Positions 1-5,264 of a DNA stretch of 6,249 nucleotides are shown piece by piece. A program made the translations under genes and the position numbers. The stretch's first letter is position 1, and each line of letters starts with the position of its first letter. This stretch comes from Thiotrichaceae bacterium (GTDB lineage Bacteria > Pseudomonadota > Gammaproteobacteria > SZUA-229): positions 11,866 to 18,114 of the forward strand of contig NVWZ01000028.1 in the NCBI GenBank assembly GCA_002746365.1, read 5' to 3'. The notes below the pieces were generated by a model. That model made no database searches. It saw only the letters and a list, made by a program, of their open reading frames with translations, and was not told where the DNA came from.

Positions 1-258
1 TTAGATAACCCAAAACCGCGTTATCCTCGCATCGCTAAGCTACGGGGCATGGAAGGGCTGGTTAAATTACGCGTAAAGGTTGGTATAAATGGGCAAGCAA
101 TAACGGTGGATCTACAACAATCATCCGGTTTTTCCGCGCTGGATCGTGCAGCAATAGCAGTGGTGCGCCATTGGCGTTTTGAGCCGGCGCGTCGAGGCGG
201 TATAAAAGTTGCTGGTATCGCCATCGTTCCCATTCAATTCAAATTAGACAAGGTATAA
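1..258 (+). CDS. tonB: TonB energy transducer, C-terminal domain (5'-truncated by window edge)
   Basis: The reading frame is open from base 1 and ends at TAA 256-258, giving 85 residues of the C-terminus of a TonB-family protein. TonB spans the inner membrane and periplasm, and its C-terminal domain grips the TonB box of outer-membrane receptors to pass on energy from ExbB-ExbD. Visible family signatures are NPKPRYPRIAKLRGMEG at the start, then a GxxxxVDLQQSSGFSALDRAA stretch, the RHWRFEPARR motif and a terminal VPIQFKL strand. The N-terminal membrane anchor and Pro-rich linker lie outside the window. An internal ATG at 49 is not the start, because conserved TonB sequence precedes it in frame. 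exbB begins 3 nt downstream, which confirms the functional assignment. A TonB paralogue dedicated to one receptor system is possible. Confidence 0.93.
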   Translation, partial: LDNPKPRYPRIAKLRGMEGLVKLRVKVGINGQAITVDLQQSSGFSALDRAAIAVVRHWRFEPARRGGIKVAGIAIVPIQFKLDKV

Positions 259-261
259 TTT

Positions 262-945
262 ATGGAAATAAACAACACTATGTGGTTCGCCTGGTGGCAG
301 GACGCAGATTTTATTATTCGCGCCGTTTTCGTGCTACTTTGTCTTTTATCCCTCACCAGCTGGAGCCTTATTATCTACAAATGGCGTCAACTGAAACGTC
401 TTCTTAAACTGGAACAATCAACCGCCTCCCGATTAACTCAAACAGTAACAATTAATGAGTTGCAACAGGCGATGCCTGCCAGTCAACCATCATATGCATT
501 ATTACTGGAAGCCCTTGTGATAACAAAGGCTGAACTTCCACTAGCTTTAGAAATGGCTATCGCACAATTAAATCAGCGTTTGCGCGAAAACCACTTGCGG
601 CTCGAAAGTGGTCTCACATTGCTGGCAACCATTGGTAACACGGCGCCTTTTATTGGGCTTTTTGGCACAGTCTGGGGCATTATGCATGCCCTGCATGCAC
701 TGAGTGGTGAGGGTGGCGCCGTCGTGGCGCTAAATACCATTGCCGGTCCGGTCTCTGAAGCACTGGTGGCGACGGCTGCGGGTATTTTCACTGCCGTTCC
801 CGCTGTGGTGGGCTACAACCTTATGGTGCGCAAGTTGCGCTACCTTGGCGGTATAGTAGAAGGCAATAGTATTCGCATTTTTAATCTTGCAAACCAGCCG
901 GCTTCATTGCTTCAAACAAGCCCATCAAAAGGATCAAGCGAATGA
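262..945 (+). CDS. exbB: ExbB, MotA/TolQ/ExbB-family proton channel subunit
   Basis: This 227-residue inner-membrane protein forms the pentameric part of the ExbB-ExbD motor that uses the proton gradient to energise TonB. Three membrane segments can be seen: about residues 15-39, 116-142 and 160-186. Between the first two is a charged cytoplasmic region, as in the family. TM2 carries the typical TAPFIGLFGTVWGIM stretch (127-141). TM3 carries GPVSEALVATAAGIF, whose Glu166 corresponds by alignment from memory to the essential TM3 Glu (E176) of E. coli ExbB. The start at 262 has an AAGG Shine-Dalgarno (250-253) 8 nt upstream, inside the end of tonB. The 3' end overlaps exbD by ATGA. TolQ is the alternative family member, but the adjacent tonB and exbD favour ExbB. 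Confidence 0.95.
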   Translation: MEINNTMWFAWWQDADFIIRAVFVLLCLLSLTSWSLIIYKWRQLKRLLKLEQSTASRLTQTVTINELQQAMPASQPSYALLLEALVITKAELPLALEMAIAQLNQRLRENHLRLESGLTLLATIGNTAPFIGLFGTVWGIMHALHALSGEGGAVVALNTIAGPVSEALVATAAGIFTAVPAVVGYNLMVRKLRYLGGIVEGNSIRIFNLANQPASLLQTSPSKGSSE

Positions 946-1346
946 TTGGATCATCTAGCAATCTTGATCATCATCAACCGATCTCTGAAATAAATGTCAC
1001 ACCGATGGTGGATGTTATGCTGATTCTGCTAGTGATTTTTATACTGACCGCACCACTGCTCGCGCAATCCATCAAAGTAAATTTGCCTCGAACGGTAAAT
1101 GTCGAGGCGGCGGAGCCAGCAGTAGTACATCTTAATCTCTACGCCGATGGTCGATATGAACTGGCCGGCATAGAAGTAGACGCAATAACGCTGAGTGATC
1201 TGCTCAGTAAACAACTCAAATCTCAACCCGATTTGGTGCTAAGTTTAAATGCTGATGCCAGTGTGCCTTACCAGCAAGTGGCACAACTACTGGCTATCGC
1301 GCGTCGGGCAGGGCTGAAGAGATTATCATTAGCCACACAGAACTGA
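942..1346 (+). CDS. exbD: ExbD, biopolymer transport protein (TolR/ExbD family)
   Basis: This 134-residue protein has a short cytoplasmic N-terminus, one membrane span (about 24-41) and a periplasmic domain. The span starts with the family signature INVTPMVDVMLILLVIFIL. Asp24 in it corresponds to the proton-carrying Asp25 of E. coli ExbD. After it comes APLLAQSIKVNLPR, then the peptidoglycan-side domain with the usual LNLYADGRYEL and LSLNADASVPYQQV strands. Length is normal for the family (about 130-145). Its ATG overlaps the exbB stop (ATGA at 942-945), indicating translational coupling. An AAAGGA ribosome site at 928-933 lies 8 nt before the start. It is the last gene of the visible operon; the next gene is convergent. 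If the operon is Fur-controlled, the operator would be upstream of the window. Confidence 0.95.
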   Translation: MIGSSSNLDHHQPISEINVTPMVDVMLILLVIFILTAPLLAQSIKVNLPRTVNVEAAEPAVVHLNLYADGRYELAGIEVDAITLSDLLSKQLKSQPDLVLSLNADASVPYQQVAQLLAIARRAGLKRLSLATQN

Positions 1347-1391
1347 TAACTTATATGGAAAGACTTACTTATGTCCCGATTGGATTTTTGA

Positions 1392-1408
1392 TACCGCCTG
1401 TGGCGGTA
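1392..1408. terminator. Possible hairpin terminator between convergent exbD and kinase genes
   Basis: A perfect 7-bp GC-rich stem (TACCGCC / GGCGGTA) with a 3-nt TGT loop lies 45 nt after the exbD stop and 59 nt after the stop of the opposing kinase gene. Its position between two convergent genes suggests termination in both directions. However, no T-run follows directly on either strand; the nearest on + is at 1430-1434, 22 nt on. It is therefore not a canonical intrinsic terminator. Confidence 0.35.
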
Positions 1409-1467
1409 ATCACCTGTCAGGCATATCTGTTTTTCAGCACAATACCCTGTGTTATAAAAACAACTGA

Positions 1468-3366
1468 TTAAGCCAGCCATTTTTTAAGAACAGATTCCAG
1501 CTGATCACGTTGTACCGGTTTACCAATGTAATCGTCCATGCCCACTTCAAGGCAGCGCTCGCGGTCGCCTGACATCACGTTTGCCGTCATTGCCACAATG
1601 GGCAGAGCATTCTGATTAATCGCTTTAATGTCCTGTTTGCGAATCTCTCGTGTGGCATCAAATCCGTCCATTTCCGGCATCTGGCAATCCATTAATACTA
1701 GATCATAAGCTTGTTCAGCTAATAACTTAAGCGCTTCGACGCCATTGTTTGCCTGCTCCGCTTTCAGCCCGAGTTTTTCTAACATTTTTTGTGCAACCAT
1801 TTGATTGATGGGGTTATCCTCAACCAATAATATTCTTGCATTTAATATAACCGCTTCGTTGCTGGTAACACTTTCAACAACCACATCGGCAACATTATCT
1901 GAGCACTGGAATGATGCCGTAAACCAGAATGTCGAACCTTCACCTTCCACACTCTCAACACCCAGTTCGCCGTCCATCATTTCTACAAGCTGACTGACAA
2001 TAGCCAACCCTAAACCTGTTCCACCGTACTTTCTGGTTGTCGAACCATCTGCCTGAGTGAAGGCATTAAATAAAGTTTGTTGTGCGACTTGTGAAATACC
2101 AATTCCGGTATCGGATACCGATACTTTCAGATCGACGTGATCTGCTTTCGAGTCAATAACATCTACACTAATTTTTACTTCACCTTTATCAGTAAACTTC
2201 AATGCATTGGATATCAGGTTAACGATAATTTGACGTATGCGAGTTGGATCACCCATTAAAGCATTGGGAAGCACGCTATCAAATTTCTGCAACATGATGA
2301 CACTTTGCTGTTCCGCTTTTAATGAGTGCAGCACAACGATGTCGTTAATAAGCTGATTCAAGTCAAATGCAATATTTTCAAAACTCAACTTACCTGCTTC
2401 GATCTTGGAGAGATCAAGAATGTCATTCAAAATTGCCAACAGAGCATCGGCTGACTTGTGCGCGGTATCGACAAATTCTTTTTGTTCAGAATCCAGACGG
2501 GTATCTTCCAGTAACTGAAGCGTACCGATAACGCCATTCATAGGCGTGCGAATTTCATGGCTCATGTTTGCTAAAAACTCGCCTTTTGCCTGACTCATTT
2601 TTTCTGCACGATTTTTAGCAACTTTTAGTTGTTCTTCTATTTTTTTACCGTGTTCAATTTCGTCCTTTAAATTGTCATTTAAACTTTCCAGATGAGTACT
2701 GGCTTTGGTTAAGCCTTTTATCAGCGTTTCATTTTTATAAGATAATTTTAGTTCGGTCACTGATGATTTATACATGCGATGCACTGCCATAATCATCACA
2801 CCTAAAAAGAATAAGGTCATTGCCGCTAACGCGTAATAAACTTCTCCACCGACATAAAACAAACGAAACATTAACGGTAATAATGCACTGCCGACAAAAC
2901 CATAATACACCCAGGCGACCGAGGAATAAGAAACGCCCGATGCTGACACACCAACAAGGATAAATGCCAATACAATCTGATGTAGCTCATTGAATGGAAA
3001 CATCAACATCGAGGTGATTCCCCAACCCGTTCCTGTCAAAAAAACGGAAACCAAATACCAGCGCCGCACCACATATTTATCAATGGGTAATTTACTTTCG
3101 TCAGAGTACAGTTTGAAGTAATGTGAACTGAATCGGTAAAAAAACAGCAATAACATCACGCCTAACCAGACAATAAGAATCTCATGTGGCAGATCGTTCC
3201 ATATCAAACCCACCCATATAATTGCCATGGCGATACCCGCGACATTACTAAAACCCGAGTCTGTAATTAAACGGATTATTTGCGTTTGAAGAATACGCTC
3301 GTCTTGCGGCGAGACAGAATTACCCGTCAGAGCATGGATGCCCGAAGTTTCAGTTTGCGAAATCAT
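1468..3366 (-). CDS. Membrane-bound hybrid sensor histidine kinase with C-terminal receiver domain
   Basis: This 632-residue protein senses an unknown signal and autophosphorylates. Residues about 39-196 form roughly six hydrophobic membrane segments (near 39-57, 63-77, 102-123, 129-147, 148-170, 176-196) with no periplasmic domain, so sensing is probably within or at the membrane. A helical linker (about 205-260) leads to HisKA, with H-box FLANMSHEIRTPMNG and phospho-acceptor His270. The ATPase domain shows the N-box IIVNLISNALKF (381-391), G1 SDTGIGI with Asp419, and G2 GGTGLGLAI (448-456). The receiver (about 511-630) has acidic Glu516/Asp517, phospho-acceptor Asp560 in LVLMDCQMPEMDG, Thr594 and Lys616 in GKP. 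All catalytic residues are present. No Hpt domain or separate regulator gene is adjacent, so the downstream partner is probably encoded elsewhere. The ATG at 3366 lacks a clear Shine-Dalgarno. The input signal cannot be read from the sequence. Confidence 0.93.
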   Translation of the reverse strand: MISQTETSGIHALTGNSVSPQDERILQTQIIRLITDSGFSNVAGIAMAIIWVGLIWNDLPHEILIVWLGVMLLLFFYRFSSHYFKLYSDESKLPIDKYVVRRWYLVSVFLTGTGWGITSMLMFPFNELHQIVLAFILVGVSASGVSYSSVAWVYYGFVGSALLPLMFRLFYVGGEVYYALAAMTLFFLGVMIMAVHRMYKSSVTELKLSYKNETLIKGLTKASTHLESLNDNLKDEIEHGKKIEEQLKVAKNRAEKMSQAKGEFLANMSHEIRTPMNGVIGTLQLLEDTRLDSEQKEFVDTAHKSADALLAILNDILDLSKIEAGKLSFENIAFDLNQLINDIVVLHSLKAEQQSVIMLQKFDSVLPNALMGDPTRIRQIIVNLISNALKFTDKGEVKISVDVIDSKADHVDLKVSVSDTGIGISQVAQQTLFNAFTQADGSTTRKYGGTGLGLAIVSQLVEMMDGELGVESVEGEGSTFWFTASFQCSDNVADVVVESVTSNEAVILNARILLVEDNPINQMVAQKMLEKLGLKAEQANNGVEALKLLAEQAYDLVLMDCQMPEMDGFDATREIRKQDIKAINQNALPIVAMTANVMSGDRERCLEVGMDDYIGKPVQRDQLESVLKKWLA

Positions 3367-3414
3367 TATTTATATTGATGAGAAAATTAAGCACATAGTT
3401 AACTAAAAAATAGT

Positions 3415-3443
3415 CTATTAGGTAGAAAAAGCTATATTTTCAA
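3415..3443 (-). promoter_or_regulatory. Possible sigma70 promoter for the hybrid kinase gene
   Basis: Reading the minus strand, TTGAAA (3443-3438) is followed after 17 nt by TAATAG (3420-3415), about 49 nt before the kinase ATG. The -35 box matches consensus in 5 of 6 positions, but the -10 match is poor. The region is A+T-rich, so chance matches are likely. No operator was recognised. Confidence 0.25.
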
Positions 3444-3505
3444 GGCATTAAGTCATACTACTTAAATTAAACCTGGCCTGAATAGCACTTACTTAAGCCG
3501 GATTT

Positions 3506-3590
3506 TTCGTCATTGCGAGCGGTAGCGCGGCAATCTCCTAGTGTGTACTACCTGCCTGAAAGGGATTGCTTCGTACCTCGCAATGACGAA
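3506..3590. repeat. 85-bp imperfect palindromic repeat with 14-bp perfect ends
   Basis: The ends TTCGTCATTGCGAG (3506-3519) and CTCGCAATGACGAA (3577-3590) are perfect inverted repeats. The fold continues inwards through GCAATC (3530-3535) against GATTGC (3564-3569), and a small TAGT/ACTA hairpin (3539-3550) sits near the centre. The core wording, TCATTGCGAG with GCAATC inside it, is that of a dispersed palindromic repeat I know from many proteobacterial genomes, usually intergenic and often in many copies. That is recognition from memory, not a search. There is no coding content. It may act as a transcript hairpin or be a remnant of a small non-autonomous element. Confidence 0.75.
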
Positions 3591-3651
3591 GTTACTGGGA
3601 GAGAACTCATTTTCCACTTAAGGGCACCTCTATTAATTGCTTATGTCCTCT

Positions 3652-3751
3652 GCGTGACCTGAAGCGTATAGCTGCAAGGCGTGAGCCGCAGCAGAATGGT
3701 TATTCCATTTTCAAGGCTCATAACGCAGCAGATGCATGCTTCAGGTCGCGC
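3652..3751. repeat. Internal arm A of the compound element
   Basis: Positions 3652-3667 pair with 3736-3751 over 16 bp with two G-T wobbles, including the perfect core GACCTGAAGC / GCTTCAGGTC. Within the arm are two smaller hairpins. One is GCTGC-aa-GGC / GCC-GCAGC at 3671-3692 with a GTGA loop. The other is AATGG / CCATT at 3695-3709. The stem starts at the base where the outer arm ends, as in a multi-branched fold. Confidence 0.7.
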
Positions 3752-3758
3752 CCTACGG

Positions 3759-3870
3759 GGCTTTACGACCCGCCCAGACTCTGCGTTGTGCTTTTTCGAT
3801 ATGCCCATGTATTAACAACTGCGGGCATGGCTTCAAAAGCACGCCTTGATTCTGAACGGGTCGTAAAGCC
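3759..3870. repeat. Internal arm B of the compound element
   Basis: GGCTTTACGACCCG (3759-3772) and CGGGTCGTAAAGCC (3857-3870) are a perfect 14-bp inverted repeat. Nested inside are GTGCTTTT / AAAAGCAC (3788-3795 / 3835-3842) and ATGCCC / GGGCAT (3801-3806 / 3823-3828), stacking into one long interrupted hairpin. The right foot ends at the base where the outer terminal repeat begins, so arm and outer stem abut. Confidence 0.7.
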
Positions 3871-3989
3871 AGAGGGCACAAGCAATTAATAGAGGTGCCC
3901 TTAAGGCTATTTTAATACTCCAGGGTGATAAGTTCACATAGATTGATTAAGGGCTTTTATATTTATATCAGAGGTCTAGCACCCTTATG

Positions 3990-4091
3990 TACTGTAAAGT
4001 CACTGGATCCCCGACACAAGCATTCGGGAATGACGACAGACGAAGTTAACAGGACAGCAATGAGGACTTAAAAACACTTTCATTTACAGTA
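3990..4091. repeat. 102-bp inverted-repeat unit with REP-like core
   Basis: The outer ends TACTGTAAA (3990-3998) and TTTACAGTA (4083-4091) are a perfect 9-bp inverted repeat. Inside, ATCCCCGA (4007-4014) pairs with TCGGGAAT (4024-4031) with one mismatch. The core wording CTGGATCCCCG...CGGGAATGACGA resembles a widespread proteobacterial palindrome whose usual form is CTGGATTCCCG...CGGGAATGACG (from memory). The loop here is ACACAAGCAT rather than a tight self-complementary centre, so this copy looks degenerate. It is unclear whether the 9-bp outer repeat belongs to the same element or arose by chance. Confidence 0.5.
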
Positions 4092-4232
4092 GAGCCTTCA
4101 GTTTCATCAACCGCTCAGCTATAAATTACCCGATTCGATAATATTGGGTTAACCGTCTTTTTCATTTACTATACGCCAATAACACACTTAACACTGCCAT
4201 TTAATAAAGTAAGTATATTTGCATCATCTAAT

Positions 4233-4262
4233 TTGACAATGAATCAAACTCGGGAGTATTAT
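4233..4262 (+). promoter_or_regulatory. Sigma70-type promoter for the small membrane protein gene
   Basis: A perfect -35 TTGACA (4233-4238) is followed after 18 nt by TATTAT (4257-4262), one base from the -10 consensus. The predicted transcription start is near 4269, giving a leader of about 49 nt before the ATG at 4318. It lies directly upstream of a strong Shine-Dalgarno and a short gene closed by a terminator, which supports it as real. Confidence 0.6.
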
Positions 4263-4305
4263 TTACCTCCGCTGCGCTTAATCGTACAGCATAAATGTGA
4301 AAAAA

Positions 4306-4315
4306 AAGGAGGAGG
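4306..4315 (+). promoter_or_regulatory. Strong purine-rich ribosome binding site
   Basis: AAGGAGGAGG follows a run of A residues and ends 2 nt before the ATG at 4318; the AAGGAGG part (4306-4312) has a 5-nt spacing. It is the strongest Shine-Dalgarno in the window and decides the start of the 35-codon gene. Confidence 0.8.
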
Positions 4316-4317
4316 AA

Positions 4318-4425
4318 ATGAATACTAAAAAAGCTGAAGAGGTTGAAACAAAAAAATTAACATTCTTAGTCATTTTTATGTCGATGATTGTCCTGGTGTT
4401 ATTTGGATTTATTCCAACAACTTAA
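4318..4425 (+). CDS. Small single-span membrane protein, 35 residues, unknown function
   Basis: The ATG at 4318 opens a 35-residue frame ending at TAA 4423-4425. The first 13 residues are polar and charged (MNTKKAEEVETKK); about residues 14-31 are strongly hydrophobic (LTFLVIFMSMIVLVLFGF), enough for one membrane span, followed by the short tail IPTT. Lysines before the span suggest the N-terminus stays in the cytoplasm. I do not recognise the family. It resembles the tiny subunits that attach to respiratory or transport complexes only in size and layout. Support for a real gene is unusually good for its length: near-consensus promoter, strong Shine-Dalgarno and an intrinsic terminator 65 nt after the stop. 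It appears to be monocistronic; the neighbours are a repeat cluster upstream and convergent ung downstream. Confidence 0.72.
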   Translation: MNTKKAEEVETKKLTFLVIFMSMIVLVLFGFIPTT

Positions 4426-4490
4426 AATAAAAGTCACATCGCGATTTTTATTATCAAGTTTTTATTATTAATTAAATAATATCGCTTATC

Positions 4491-4520
4491 AAACACGGTT
4501 ACTTCATACCGTGTTTTTTT
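4491..4520 (+). terminator. Intrinsic terminator after the small membrane protein gene
   Basis: AAACACGGT (4491-4499) pairs perfectly with ACCGTGTTT (4508-4516) around an 8-nt loop, and the right arm runs into seven T residues (4514-4520). This is a canonical rho-independent terminator for rightward transcription. It also lies about 55 nt beyond the end of convergent ung, but on that strand the stem is followed only by GATAAGC, so leftward termination would be weaker. Confidence 0.85.
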
Positions 4521-4573
4521 ATACCTGAAATTAAATACTTTTTTGAATTTAGATTGCTTATCTTTTACTCTAA

Positions 4574-5254
4574 TTATAACTGCCAGTTAATTTCACTTTG
4601 CCCTTGCTGCTTTAAAAATTGATTAACCTGCGAAAAAGGACGGCTTCCAAAAAAACCGCGATATGCCGATAATGGAGATGGATGCACCGAGCGAATAACA
4701 AGGTGCCGGGACGCATCAATTACTCCACCTTTTTTCTGTGCATACGCGCCCCATAATACAAAAATAATTGGGCGTTCCTGTTCGTTGATAATAGAAATCA
4801 CTTTGTCAGTAAACTGCTCCCAGCCCTTACCTTGATGCGAGTTGGCCTGCCCACATTCAACGGTCAGCACACTATTAAGCAGCAGAACGCCTTGCTCAGC
4901 CCAGCTTTGTAAACATCCGTTGGTGTTTTTAATACCAAGATCATCTTTTAATTCTTTGTATATATTAATCAAAGACTTAGGAGTCGATTTCACTTCAGGT
5001 AAGACGGAAAAACACAGCCCGTGTGCATGCCCCGGCGTCGGATATGGGTCTTGGCCAAGAATAACCACTTTCACATCATCCAATGCTGTGCTTTTAAGTG
5101 CATTAAACCAGTTATCGGATTGTGGCAGAATCACTTTTCCATTATCTTTTTCAGCACGTAAAAAAGCCTTTAAAGACGTCATGTAATCTTTATCAAATTC
5201 AGGTAGTAATGCTTCGTTCCAGCTTATGTCGAAGGAAAGATTGTCTATTATCAT
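4574..5254 (-). CDS. ung: Uracil-DNA glycosylase, family 1
   Basis: This 226-residue enzyme removes uracil from DNA, the first step of base excision repair after cytosine deamination or dUTP incorporation. Length matches the family (E. coli Ung is 229). The water-activating motif GQDPYPTPGHAHGLCFS starts at residue 67, with catalytic Asp69 and Tyr71, and Phe82 stacks on uracil. The uracil-specifying Asn127 is in LLLNSVLTV. The leucine loop HPSPLSAYRGFFG has catalytic His191 and intercalating Leu195. The FVLWGAYAQKK strand (165-175) is also typical. All catalytic residues are intact. The ATG at 5254 has only a weak AGAAGA-like ribosome site. The gene begins 10 nt after the hrpA stop on the same strand, so the two are probably co-transcribed and ung may rely on translational coupling. 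Confidence 0.97.
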   Translation of the reverse strand: MIIDNLSFDISWNEALLPEFDKDYMTSLKAFLRAEKDNGKVILPQSDNWFNALKSTALDDVKVVILGQDPYPTPGHAHGLCFSVLPEVKSTPKSLINIYKELKDDLGIKNTNGCLQSWAEQGVLLLNSVLTVECGQANSHQGKGWEQFTDKVISIINEQERPIIFVLWGAYAQKKGGVIDASRHLVIRSVHPSPLSAYRGFFGSRPFSQVNQFLKQQGQSEINWQL

Positions 5255-5264
5255 AACTTATCTT

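Larger units (their letters stand above)
3617..3905. mobile_element. Compound MITE-like element with nested inverted repeats and probable TTAA target duplication
   Basis: Positions 3617-3642 and 3880-3905 are a perfect 26-bp inverted repeat, extending to 36 bp (3617-3652 / 3870-3905) with only two mismatches. The outermost bases are CTTAAG on both sides. Because TTAA is itself a palindrome, the simplest reading is a 279-bp element (3622-3900) with ends GGGCACCTC...GAGGTGCCC flanked by a TTAA target duplication (3618-3621, 3901-3904). Inside, almost every base falls in one of two further inverted-repeat arms (3652-3751 and 3759-3870), so a single strand could fold into a three- or four-way junction. 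No transposase or other reading frame fits inside, so if mobile it needs a helper in trans. Classification as a MITE is inference; a structured non-coding RNA is the alternative. Confidence 0.7.
3367..4317. other. Long intergenic region carrying three palindromic repeat elements
   Basis: No convincing protein gene is seen in these 951 bases on either strand; frames through them are broken by stops and lack start signals. About 470 bases are repeat structure: 3506-3590, 3617-3905 and 3990-4091, listed separately. The kinase promoter region is at 3367-3450 and the promoter of the small downstream gene is at 4233-4262. I see nothing recognisable in 3906-3989 or 4092-4232, which are A+T-rich. Confidence 0.7.

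Noticed and set aside
21..233. Minus-strand 70-codon open frame opposite tonB
   Set aside because: It lies wholly opposite the conserved TonB domain, has an arginine-rich translation without family features, and no ribosome site.
1413..1434. CCTGTCAGG hairpin followed by TTTTT as an exbD terminator
   Set aside because: With a feasible 3-nt loop the stem is only 3 bp, and the T-run begins 8 nt after it; too weak to call.
1029..1480. Minus-strand frames of 65 and 70 codons opposite exbD and its downstream gap
   Set aside because: They shadow exbD or run through the intergenic hairpin and have no recognisable motif or start signal.
3617..3905. Degraded transposase gene inside the compound element
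   Set aside because: I read several frames on both strands; all are short and broken by stops, with no DDE-type or other transposase motif. The internal content is explained by inverted repeats instead.
3506..4091. CRISPR array or retron-like cassette
   Set aside because: The three repeats differ from one another and are not direct, evenly spaced repeats. No reverse transcriptase or Cas gene is present.
4122..4157. Possible inverted repeat TTACCC / GGGTTAA as an operator
   Set aside because: The arms match only partly over a 14-nt spacer, and no regulator site of this form is known to me.
4842..5186. Plus-strand 114-codon frame opposite ung
   Set aside because: The minus strand here encodes intact Ung catalytic motifs; the plus-strand translation is Ser/Cys-rich and matches nothing I recognise.
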